Source of the DNA: Alopecurus myosuroides
Lineage: Eukaryota > Streptophyta > Magnoliopsida > Poales > Poaceae
DNA length: 64,000 nucleotides
Direction of reading: 5' to 3'
Assembly (NCBI GenBank): GCA_028641055.1
Contig: CM054062.1
Location: 182,961,958-183,025,957 of the forward strand
Positions 10,712-21,147 of the stretch are shown one piece after another. Within the stretch, counting starts at the first letter, position 1. Every line of letters starts with the position of its first letter. The notes under the pieces were generated by a model. It searched no databases and had not been told where the DNA came from. It saw only the letters and a program-made list of their open reading frames with translations. The position numbers and the translations under genes were made by a program.

Positions 10712-13671
10712 TGTCGCACCCAGACTTCTAAAGGATACTCGCCGTTCCGTTGAACAGTAGTAGATTGGATTACGGGGCTTACCGGCACCCGCGTCCTCTT
10801 ACGAGTAGGCCAACACACGTATGTGTGACAACCAACCCCTATTTGTTCAGCGTCGACGTAAACTATCCCATAGAAATCAGGAATACTACCATTGACGTAC
10901 TTCATACCATACACACATGGTACGTCAACGGCATTAAACGAAATGATAACACAACATATCTCTAAGACACAAAAGATGGAAATAAGTTGCAAATAGCTCT
11001 CACTAGAGCAGAGATAGCAAATACAATCATCCAGAGGACACATGTCCCAACATAACATCATTACATCTCAGCGGAAGCATTCAAAGGGTCTTAGTACAGA
11101 CAAATCCAAATAGGCTTAAGAAGCCGGGAACTGAAAGAAAGACGGAGCCCATCCACGTAGTCTCGGATCCTGCCCGGGTCCGCTACCTACTCGTCAGCAG
11201 CCTCGTCAAACTCCACGTAGTAGCCGTCACTGGGATCCTCGTAAGCGTAGTCTGCGGAAACCACAGCCCCAAAGGGGTCAGTACATAAACTTACTGGCAA
11301 GCAAGACTCACATTTCACCAAAGTGTAGCCCGTCAACACCAAGCACAGATGCCTTGGGTTCAACGGAAGAAAGGGGATATAAAAGATGATGCAACTGGCT
11401 GCGCTAACCAACTACAGAGATTCTACCACTTCCGGCTAACAGAAAGAAGATAAGATATCGTATAGTAACCAACTGAAAGATAACCTCAAACAAACCCATC
11501 CTGGATCTCGCCCCTTATCCAAGGAAGCAATCCGAGGATAACTCACACAGTTGGATTAATGAGTAATGGATCAAACTGTTGTGTCGATAAGTCTATTACT
11601 AGTCAGGTTATCATTAGTTAGGTGTAAGTTGTTCTGAGTACTTGTTAGCCAGTACTTTCACCAAGTTAACCATAACCGCGGAAAACACGGCTTCTCGAGA
11701 AGATTTATCCCTGCAGGGGTGCACCAATTTGGCCGTACACGTAAGAATAACCCGCCAGATGGAATGCCTCACACCAAGCGGGGCACTCAACACAACTCAA
11801 CTCTTCTTCGCATCAAGCCCAAAGCACCTTGGGCGCACGGCTAATCGAGCCCCGAAGAAAGGGGACCCTCATAGCACTCTAAGAACGTGTCCCCCTATAT
11901 GCCGACTACAAAAGTTCCACCCTGCGCTGGGCTCGCAAAAACATGAATGCGGCAAATGGAAAACACGAACTAAATGAGGCGATTTGGACGAGATGCGAAT
12001 CGAATCAAATTGAGGGGGGCGCCCATACACGCTTCCCACATGCGGATAGTGCGCTCATCATGGATCAGTAGACAAGACCCTTTTCCTATTAGGGTCGACA
12101 CTAGCAGGCCTCAAAACCACACAGGGCCTCCTGCCGGTGCCTTATCATCATATTATTATTAGCAGGTTGATTGATTAACATCGAGGCCCCCCAGAACATT
12201 AAAGGATATAGTAATCAGAAAGTAACGGGTAACAGACTCGAGCAAAACAACCTAAGCATGCTAGTAAGACACTGGCTCAAACAATGGGGTTGTAGGAGTG
12301 GAGGTGAGGCAATATCAGGGTTAAGGGATTCATGTGATAGGTTCGTAACAGAAGCAACGATACATATGGCTAGCATAAATAGACAATTGGAAAGTATCGG
12401 TAACCAATGTTGAACGGAACACGATGGTTCATGTGAGTGATAACTTGCCTGCAAACTTAGCAGCCTGGTACTGAGCTAGATCCTCAGAAGGGGTGTCGTA
12501 AGGATCGGCGGTCTCAACGTCGTCGTCTATTCGAGAAGAAGCAAACAAAAAATGCAGAAAGATAAACAATCAATATCATGGCATAGTGCACAATCATGGG
12601 ATGATGCATGTCAAGTTAAATGGATGCATCAAAATAAAATAGTTGACATGGGAAACAATACATGATTAAATGGACCCACATGCAATTTTGAGTTGCATAT
12701 GAAAAGCCCATGAATTTTGGTTGAAACAATTGTTTTCCAATTAACCAACAGGTGAAAGTGGATTAGTATGATGCATGGATGAGGAAAACAACAAAATAAC
12801 AACAATAGAAGCAATTGGAAATAAGGATTACCAATTTAGAAATTTATTTATTAAGTTAGGGAATTTTTGGTTCCTTAAAGGGATTACACAAATAGTTTTT
12901 GTTTTCACCAATTTAAATTGTGCAAATTAAATAACAAAATTCATATTTGAAAAGAATACAAAATTTTAGTTGGATTACATGTTTCAAATATTGAAAAAGG
13001 AGTTAGGATGAATTTATTATGACTTTAACAAGATTAAACAAGTTTTAAATGAATTTAAAACAAGTTTGAATATTATTTGAATTTTATTTGTTCAAAACAT
13101 AAATTCAAACTCACATTTGAAAAGTTTATACTTTTCTAGTTTGAAAACATATTTTGCATGTTCAAAAATAATTTAATTTGAGCAAGTTATGATTTTATCA
13201 AATTTAAATGATTTAAACAAGGTTTAAATTATTTAAGCAATTTTAATTATTCAAACCATGAAACAAAAGTTATATTTGAAAAGGTTATTTGCAATAGCAT
13301 GGAAAACATATTTTATTTGCATTAATTGGATTAAGTATGATTTAGTTATGGATTTTATCAAATTACAAATGAATTGTTTGAATTCAAATTTGAAATGCAT
13401 TTGGAGAATTCAAAACAGAAAACAAATGTTACCAATAGGTAGATAATTGAATTTGGGGCAGTGCACATATTTTACTTTTATTTTTTGAGTTTATAAAACA
13501 AAAGTTATTTGCATTTTAGTTCCAGGGGCCAATCTGTAAAAAGAAAGGACTAGTTTTTAAAACAGAAAAGGTTAAAAACGTTTTATACAGCGTAGGGATC
13601 TACGCTAGGCACTGCCAGTGGGTCTAGGGCCAACGTGGCCCACGCAGCTGCACGCGTGGCAATAGCAGTGA

Positions 13672-13695
13672 CTGACAGGGGGGCCACCCTGTCAG
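13672..13695. repeat. Inverted repeat CTGACAGGG / CCCTGTCAG in LTR
   Basis: Perfect 9-bp arms surround a 6-bp core GGGCCA. The counterpart in the other LTR is 24108-24130 with a 5-bp core. Confidence 0.6.
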
Positions 13696-13741
13696 CACTG
13701 CGCGGAAAAAAAGATGGGATTTTCTCCCGTGCGAGAGCCAG

Positions 13742-13752
13742 GGACTCGAACC
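13742..13752 (-). promoter_or_regulatory. pol III B-box-like motif in the 3' LTR
   Basis: The minus strand reads GGTTCGAGTCC, which fits the B-box consensus exactly. The same motif is at 24177-24187 in the other LTR. An A box is at best partial (GCAGTGGC upstream on the same strand), so this may be a tRNA-derived remnant or chance. Confidence 0.4.
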
Positions 13753-14526
13753 CGCGAGGGATGCAGTGCACAGCCACTGCGGTGGTGATTCGTTGCTTGT
13801 CAGTATACAGCGCGCACACAAGGTAAGGTTTCGTTAGCGCTATCTGAACTTAACTGACGAAAACGTTGTCGGAAACTTGACAGCTGCCCGTGGTGGCTCA
13901 ACTGCGGCGATCACCGTGTTCTGCTCGTGCTCGTGGTGCTTGCGGTGGGTGTGCTGCGTGTGGACGTGCACGGATGCGTGCGTATGCAAGCGTGCAGAGG
14001 AAGAGGGCGGAGGCACGGTGTGGCTCACCGGCGGCTGGAGTCGAGCAGAGGGTCGATGGAGTGCGGCCGGCGGCGATGTGGTGGACGGCGGCGTGGCTAC
14101 AGACGATCTCCGGGCCCGAGGAGGTGTCGAATACTTCGAGGGAAGCACGGGGGTTTGATCCAACGTGGTCAGATCACGCCGAGAGGCACTGCAGCGACGA
14201 CGGCGACCATGGATTCAGAGGTGGCGCTACGGTTGCAGTGCGGCTTCCGGAGACGTCGAGGACCGCGGCGTCGATCCAGAGGGTCACCGTGGCCGAGTAG
14301 GTGTCGTCGAGGTAGAGGGAGACACGCTGGTTCGATTTTGGTGGTTAGGTGGGGTGGTGGTGCGACGAGGTGGCGGTGGCAGCCATGGATTCAGAGGGAG
14401 ATCGCCGGTGTGTGGTTGCAGGGAGGTGCAGAGGTGGAAATCCGGCGAGGGAGAGGGGAAAACGGAGGCGGCGCGAAGGAGGAGGGAGTAGGTGGGCTAG
14501 GGCGGCGCCAGGGGGTCTAGGGTTGC

Positions 14527-14533
14527 TTAAATA
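14527..14533 (-). promoter_or_regulatory. TATA box of the chromovirus 3' LTR
   Basis: This is the same TATTTAA context as in the 5' LTR. From this copy, transcription would read leftward through the rest of the LTR into the Tat element antisense gene and its promoter region. Confidence 0.5.
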
Positions 14534-15323
14534 GGGGGGTACGGTGGCGCATCGGCCGTCGGCGTGCAACAGTGCCGCCGTGGCACCCCCCGATGCGCTG
14601 CCGTACTGGAAACAGAAGGGGGTGCGCGAGCGAAGCGGTACGCGGGCCATCGGGGTAAGTTGGGCTGGGCTGCGTAGGTTAGCTGCCACGCGCGCGTCTG
14701 TTTTTCCTTTTTCTATTTTTGTTCTTCTGTTTTTTTTTTGCAGCAAATAGAATAGGAAGAAAAATGGGATTTTTAAGTTAGTAAAATTCTTAGAAAAATT
14801 AGGGTGAGTTTGTTAGGTCAAAAGCAACCCATTGACAAATTTTGTTTTACAATTACATCAAAATAATTTGTTGTTTGCAAAATGGTTTAAATTTGAATTA
14901 ATTTGAGTAGTGATTGAATTTTTGAAAACAAGAATTTAATTAATTGGAACCCTATTGTTTAATTTGAAACAATGAGTTAAAATGTTTTGGCAATTTCATA
15001 ATTCCATATTGGGTGCTGTTGTAACATGAGATTTGAATTTGAAATAACATTTGGATTAATTGAATTATTCAAAGCCATAAATTAATGGTTGAAACTTATT
15101 GTTTAATTAGAACAAAAAGGGTTGTTTTTATTTGAACGCTTTATTTAAAAGGTTGTAACATAACAAGTATGAAATAAGTGTTTGAATAAAGTTTGAAATT
15201 CAACTATGAAAACAAATAAAACAGATGCAAACAAAGAATAAATATGATGACATGATGCAATACTTTAATTAAACAAGAAATCAAACATTCTTGGGGTATT
15301 TTCATACTTGGGATGTTACAAAA

Positions 15324-15337
15324 CGCCCCCCCTTGAA
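15324..15337 (-). other. Polypurine tract of the chromovirus
   Basis: The minus strand reads TTCAAGGGGGGGCG just inside the 3' LTR, in the expected position and orientation for plus-strand priming. Confidence 0.75.
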
Positions 15338-15358
15338 GGAATCGCACCCCGAGATTCC

Positions 15359-18300
15359 TTACTGAGAAGCGAAAAGGTCCGGATACTTCTTTCGAAGATC
15401 CTCTTCGGTCTCCCACGTTGCCTCTTTATCGGAATGATGCGACCACTGCACTTTCAAGAACTTGGTGCTCTTGTTGCGAGTCTTACGCTCGGTCTCATCG
15501 AGAATTCGAATAGAGTGCTCCTCATAAGAGAGATCATCTTGCAGTTCAATGGAATCATGATCAACTGCACGATCTGGATCTTTGAAACACTTCTTGAGCT
15601 GTGACACGTGGAACACATCGTGCACCTTGGATAGTTTTTCTGGAAGTTCAAGACGATAAGCATTTTCTGCACGCCTTGAGAGAATGTTGAAAGGACCAAT
15701 GTATCTTGGTGCAAGCTTTCCTTTCACACCAAAACGATGAGTGCCTCTGAGGGGAGTTACACGGAGATATGCCTTGTCACCAGGTGCGTAGATCATATCC
15801 CTGTGCTTGCTGTCATAGTAGCTTTTCTGACGAGACTGAGCAATCTTGAGATTGTCACAAATGATACGAACTTTCTCTTCGGCTTCCTTAACAATGTCAG
15901 GGCCTAAGAGTGAACGTTCACCAGCTCCAGACCAATTGATTGGACTCCTGCATCTGCGGCCATAGAGTGCTTCAAATGGTGCCATGCCTAGGCTTGCCTG
16001 GAAGCTGTTGTTGTAGGAGAATTCAGCATATGGAAGACAATCCTCCCATTTCATGCCAAAGGAGAGACCACATGCTCTGAGCATATCCTCGAGAATCTGA
16101 TTGACTCTTTCGACTTGCCCCTGAGACTGAGGGTGATAAGCTGTGCTGAACAGAAGTTTGGTGCCCAATGCTTCTTGGAAACTCTTCCAGAAATGAGAAG
16201 TGAATATGCTTCCACGGTCTGAGCTTATTTCCAATGGAACACCATGAAGGGGAACAATCTTTGTTGTGTAGAGCTCTGCTAACTGGCTAGCTGAGATTGT
16301 TTCTTTGACAACAAAGAAGTGAGCTACCTTAGTGAGACGATCAATAACATCGAAGATTGCATCGTTGCCCTTCTTGGACTTTGGAAAACCAGTGACGAAG
16401 TCCATTTCAATCATGTCCCACTTCCACTCAGGAATTTTCAGAGGTTGGAGTAGACCTGCTGTTTTCTGATGGACTGCCTTAACACGTTGACAAACGTCGC
16501 ATTCAGAAACGTATTGAGCAATTTCACGTTTCATGCCAGGCCACCAATACAGTGTCTTAAGATCCTGGTACATCTTTGTACTTCCAGGGTGGATGGAGAG
16601 AGGAGTTTCATGAGCCTCCTTGAGAATCATATCTTTGAGACTTTGAATCTGAGGAACTGCAATGCGTCCTTCGAAGAACACAGTTCCCTTGTCATCAATT
16701 GAGAAGGACTTGAACTTATCATTGCCTTCTCTGATCTGCTCTACAATCTTCTTGATTTCAGCATCACGAAGTTGTTCAGAACGAATCTTGTCCTCGAGAG
16801 TTGGACTAGCTGTCAAGCTTGCAAGATATCCTTGAGGAACAAGACCAAGGTTCAGCTTCAGGAATTCATCATGAAGTGGAGGTTGGCTTTCCATGATCAT
16901 GAGATTATTGCAATACGACTTGCGACTGAGAGCATCGGCCATAACATTAGCCTTGCCTGGAGTGTAGGAAATGGTTAGATCAAAGTCTTTAATCTTCTCA
17001 ATCCATCTCCTTTGCCTGAGGTTTAGATCTGGTTGAGTGAAGATGTATTTCAGACTCTTATGATCGGAAAAGAATTCAGTGCGGTTACCCAACAAGTATT
17101 GTCTCCATTTCTTGAGGGCAAACACAACTGCTGCAAGTTCAAGATCATGTGTGGGATAGTTTTGCTCATGTGGGTTCAACTGACGTGAAGCATAAGCCAC
17201 AACTTGACGTTCTTGCATAAGAACTGCACCTAGACCTTGGAGAAGATGCATCGCAGAATATCTGGAAAGGTTTGGTAGTATCTGGGCCAACCAGAACTGG
17301 GGTGGAAGTGAGTTTAGTCTTCAAGAGATTGAAACTCTCATCACATTGTGGAGACCAAACGAACTTCTTGTCCTTCTTTGTGAGATCAGTGAGAGGTTTG
17401 GCAATCTTGGAAAAGTTTTGAACGAAACGACGGCAATAGCTAGCCAAGCCAAGAAAACTTCTGACTTGCTTCACCGTCTTAGGGGGTTTCCAATCAACAA
17501 TTGCTTTAACCTTTTCTGGATCAATGGCTATGCCCTTGGCTGAGATGACATGACCAAGGTAAGCAAATTCTGGAATCCAGAACTCACACTTGGAGAACTT
17601 GGCATATAGACGATGCTCGCGAAGTTTCATGAGAGTGAGACGAAGATGTTCTCCATGCTCTTCCTCGGATTTTGAGTAGACCAGAATGTCATCGAGATAT
17701 ACCACAACGAACTTGTCGAGGTATTCATGGAAGACAGAATTCATGAGTCTAGAGAATGTCGCCGGTGCATTGGTGAGACCAAAGGACATGACGGTGTATT
17801 CATATAGACCGTACCGAGTGGTGAAAGCTGTCTTAGGAATATATTCCTTTCTGATCTTTATTTGGTGGTAACCCATCCTCAAGTCCAACTTTGAGAATAT
17901 TGAGGCTCCAGCAAGTTGATCAAAAAGATCATCGATACGAGGAATTGGATACTTGTTTTTGATGGTTTTCTCGTTGAGAGGACGATAGTCAACCACGAGT
18001 CTCTTTGTTTGATCCTTCTTGGCAACGAACAGAGTTGGGCAACCCCAAGCGGAGGAACTAGGCTGAATGTAACCTTTCTCCATGTACATATCGATTTGCT
18101 CCTTCAACAATTTCAGTTCAGGAGGAGCTATCTTGTATGGATGCTTAGAGATTGGAGCAGTACCTGGCTCAAGGTCGATCACGAACTCAACTGCTCTGTC
18201 CGGAGGCATTCCTGGCAATTCTTCTGGGAAGACGTCAGGGAATTCACAAACCACCAGAACATTTTCGAGTAGAGGTAGAGGTTTTGCATCGAGAGTGCAT

Positions 18301-19748
18301 AGCTGAATAGACCTTGATCCATATGGAGAATAGACTATCTGGCCAGAAGGGTGGAACAGAGTTATTGACTTTTGAGCACAGTCAATTTTAGCTTCGTTGG
18401 TCTTCAACCAATCCATGCCCAGAATGACATCAATGTCAGAATTTCCTAGCAACATGAGTGAAGCAAGGAATATGCGACCTTCAATTAGGATTTGATTGTC
18501 CATACTTATCTTGGAAGTCAACATTTGAGATCCCGTAGAGTGAACAGTGATTTGATTGCTTAGCGGAATCACAATTAGGTTGTACGTTGTAGCAAATATC
18601 TTTGACACAAAAGAATGCGATGCTCCGGTATCAAACAACACCTTAGCTGGAAAAGAGTTTACGGGTAATATACCGAGAACGACGTCAGCAGCTTCCTCAG
18701 CTCTGTCGGCCTTGATATGATTCACCCTCGCGGTCCTCCCGACAGGCCTGTTGTTGGAGTTGAAGGCTTTAGCCGGGGGAGCACGCACCATTGCCTGGTT
18801 GGTGTTGGGGCGAGGAGGTGGAGGTAGCTGCCTCTGAGTGCACTTGTCAGCGTAGTGTCCCGTCTCCTTGCACTTGAAGCAAGTGACGACACGAGGAGGA
18901 CCTGGCCTTGGCTGCCCCATTGGAACCCTCTGACCATGCATCTGAGATGGGTTGGGTGGGCGGGGAGCAAAGCCTGGAGAAGCTTGGGCATATGGAGCCC
19001 GAGTGACAGCACCATTTGGCACCCAGATGCGGCGCTTTTGCGGAGGGGTGGTCATGTTGGAGGAGGAACCACCCTCACGCGAGTGCTTGCGAGACTCCTC
19101 GAACGCCTTGCGCCCATTTTCCTCATTGAGCGCGGTGTTCACGAGCTCCTCGAAGTCTTTGCACTTGATGTTGGTGAGTGCGTACTTGAGTTCCGGGTTA
19201 AAACCTCGGCGGAACCTTGCCATCTTCTTAGCCTCAGTGGACACCTCATCACCAGCGTATCGAGCGAGACGATTGAACTCGTTCTGATAGCCGATGACGT
19301 CCAGCTTGCCTTGCTTAAGAGAGCAAAACTCTTCACGCATCCTTTCCATGAGACCATCTGGGATGTGGTGCTTCAGGAAGGCATCCTTGAAACATCCCCA
19401 GGTGATTGGGTATCCAGCTCTCATGGTCTGGTAGTTCTCCCACCAAGTAGCTGCCTGACCCTTCAGCAGATAGGTGGCATACTTGACTTTGTCTTCCTCG
19501 GCAACGTGAGCAATGTCCAGAGCCCTGGCCATCTCACGGATCCAGTCATCAGCATCCAGAGGCTCGCGTGTTGCCACGAAAGCTCTCGGCCCCAGACTCA
19601 GAAACTCCTTGATGCTGACTCGTGGAGCATTCTGGTTGTTGTGCTGGTTAGTCTGAAACTGGGCCATCTGTGCCACGACCTGAGTCATCTGAGTCAACAG
19701 CTCCGTGATTGGCGGTGGCTCAGGCGGGTTGTTCCTTGTTGGCGGCAT
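15359..19748 (-). pseudogene. Chromovirus gag-pol polyprotein with chromodomain, one frameshift
   Basis: ATG 19748 ([13 protein letters not shown]), stop at 15359, about 1460 codons. Domains in order: gag capsid ([16 protein letters not shown]), CCHC knuckle [14 protein letters not shown], protease [14 protein letters not shown] with YLDDILVYS, RNase H, integrase HHCC (CDVCQRVK) with D-D-E in [19 protein letters not shown] and [10 protein letters not shown]-terminal chromodomain follows ([21 protein letters not shown], near 15380-15450), which targets integration to marked chromatin. One extra base in the TCTTCT at 17246-17241, just after the RNase H FCDAS motif, splits the ORF into 19748-17166 and 17290-15359. 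Everything else is open. The break leaves Gag, PR and RT but would prevent RNase H and integrase synthesis. Confidence 0.93.
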
Positions 19749-19958
19749 CCTGAATAGACATGCATTTTAGCACAACAACAGAAAAGGATAGACTTGGTAA
19801 CCGAAAAGAGAGATTATTCCGACGCATGAATAGATAACCAACAGGTACATCATCACATGTTCAAATACATCAGAATATCCAACACACCACAAATGGTTTG
19901 AAAGCCAAAGGATAACTAAACATAGCTAAGAATGGATACATCGGTACTCCCATGCTCA
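19749..19958 (-). promoter_or_regulatory. Spacer between accessory ORF and gag with acceptor-like site
   Basis: It ends with TGTCTATTCAG|GATG, a splice-acceptor-like sequence with the AG (19751-19750) just ahead of the gag ATG. This offers a way to make a gag-first mRNA from the leader donor at 21000. Confidence 0.4.
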
Positions 19959-20774
19959 TCACGCAGGACGGCGGTGAGTAGTACGACGAGAGGTACGGTG
20001 AGGAGCACGCCCACGAAAGTAGGTAGAACAACGATCCACATAGATCTGACGTGGCCTGAGAGCGACTCTAGGTGTGGTGAAGTACATAGCGTCGACTCCC
20101 TGTGCTCCAAAGCGTGGAATCCCAGTGTAACCAGCACCAAGGTTGAGGAGTGTACCTCTGATCGGCTCGTAACCTCCAGCATCTGGCAGACGACGACCAA
20201 CTGGCTGATCGAAACGTGCAAAGCGCTCATCTCCAACAAAGTCTGTGGTGTACGTCGCCAGACGAGTCAACGCAAGGTAGAGCTGCTCTCTGACTGAGGC
20301 CAACTCCTGAGAAAGTGTGGTGGCAACTGCGTCACTGTGCCTCACAAACTGAGCGGTGGTGTGCAGCCTGGTGTTATCATGCTCGTAGACATCCAAGTTG
20401 TCGTAGAGAGTGAAGTGAGCTCCCTCCGAAGTGATGTAACCACGGGGAATGTGGCGATAGATAGAATCGTCAAACCCCCAGTAGTCAGCACGAAGGACGG
20501 TGAGACTCACATAAGCTGCCTGCTGCACGGCCATATCCACTGTGGAACCTACTGCCTCGTAGCGGTGGACAACGCTCATGCCATCATCTGACAGAATGTA
20601 GACGATAGCCTGGTAGTAGGTCTGGTCAAACTCTCGATGCTGCTCGTAGACCTGGTACTCTGGTGCCCAACGGAACCCCAGATAAGTGACCATGTCTCTC
20701 AGCATCTCCGGATAACCGGCAGTGCTCTCGCAACGAGTCATCCGAACCACCTGCGGGTAGAACCTGAGATCCAT
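19959..20774 (-). CDS. Accessory ORF upstream of gag (271 aa), possible dsRNA-binding-like fold
   Basis: An intact ORF lies between PBS and gag in the same orientation as gag-pol, with 210 nt separating its stop from the gag ATG. I do not recognise it as a standard retroelement protein. Residues about 22-96 (MLRDMVTYLG, PEYQVYEQHREFD, YYQAIVYILSDDG, STVDMAVQQAAYVSLTVLR) look like a divergent double-stranded-RNA-binding domain: helix, three strands, then an Ala-rich helix. Residues about 135-180 are predicted helical (LSQELASVREQLYLALTRL). The C-terminus is Arg-rich. There is no signal peptide or membrane segment. It could be an RNA-binding or silencing-counteracting factor; this is inference from shape, not from a family match. 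Preservation in a young element argues that it is a real gene. Confidence 0.7.
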   Translation of the reverse strand: MDLRFYPQVVRMTRCESTAGYPEMLRDMVTYLGFRWAPEYQVYEQHREFDQTYYQAIVYILSDDGMSVVHRYEAVGSTVDMAVQQAAYVSLTVLRADYWGFDDSIYRHIPRGYITSEGAHFTLYDNLDVYEHDNTRLHTTAQFVRHSDAVATTLSQELASVREQLYLALTRLATYTTDFVGDERFARFDQPVGRRLPDAGGYEPIRGTLLNLGAGYTGIPRFGAQGVDAMYFTTPRVALRPRQIYVDRCSTYFRGRAPHRTSRRTTHRRPA

Positions 20775-21135
20775 CTGCAGATGACCGGGGAAGTTTTGAT
20801 TAGACGCTGGTAGAGAACTGAAGTGGAAAGCAACAACAAGGTTTCAACGGACGAAAAGGATGTTGAAAAGAACAGGATATTGAAGCAACATCGGGAAACA
20901 CGAGACCAAAAATCCTGAGGTACTACGGAGAAACCAAAACACGTGAAAACCTAACTTGAAAGTTTGGGTGAGAAGAGAAAACAACGTTGCACTTCCTTAC
21001 CAGAAAAGGGTCGGTGGGTGGGGAAAGAAGAAAAATGGCAGAATTCCTACTCTCACGTTTCATTTTTCCTATATAGCTACAACATAGTTTCTAGACTCAA
21101 CTGCGACCAGTAAAAGGGATCCTACAGGCAGACAG
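20775..21135 (-). promoter_or_regulatory. Chromovirus leader with inferred intron
   Basis: This is the untranslated leader between the PBS and the accessory ORF. A good donor (TTTTCTG|GTAAGG, intron starting at 21000) and an acceptor (CATCTGCAG|ATG, ending at 20775) would remove 226 nt and place the accessory ATG as the first bases of the next exon. A second acceptor is present just before gag. Inferred from motifs. Confidence 0.45.
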
Positions 21136-21147
21136 GCTCTGATACCA
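21136..21147 (-). other. Primer-binding site, tRNA-iMet
   Basis: The minus strand reads TGGTATCAGAGC two bases inside the 5' LTR. This is complementary to the 3' end of plant initiator tRNA-Met, the usual primer of chromoviruses. Confidence 0.92.

Larger units (their letters stand above)
10712..15320 (-). repeat. Chromovirus 3' LTR (4609 bp)
   Basis: It starts TGTCGCACCC and ends GATGTTACA. It matches 21150-25765 along its whole length with scattered substitutions and short indels. The short ORFs on either strand inside it are not conserved proteins; most sit in the GC-rich block at about 13570-14740. It holds a minus-strand TATTTAA at 14527-14533 followed by a GC-rich leader, an inverted repeat at 13672-13695 and a perfect pol III B-box-like motif at 13742-13752. 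Confidence 0.92.

Noticed and set aside
10750..12413. ORFs repeated in both chromovirus LTRs (for example 11642-11977 and 22080-22415)
   Set aside because: They are duplicated only because the LTR is duplicated. The frames show no motif or preference for synonymous change over the few differences.
13690..13790. A tRNA gene in the chromovirus LTR
   Set aside because: Only the B box is perfect. I cannot form a convincing acceptor stem or A box, so it is listed only as a B-box-like motif.
13890..14520. Overlapping ORFs of 100-200 codons in the GC-rich LTR block (also 24337-24981)
   Set aside because: They overlap in several frames on both strands, have Arg/Gly-rich composition from GC bias, are altered by indels between the two LTRs, and match no family.
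18855..19757. 300-codon + strand ORF over gag
   Set aside because: It is a shadow of the gag reading frame on the opposite strand.
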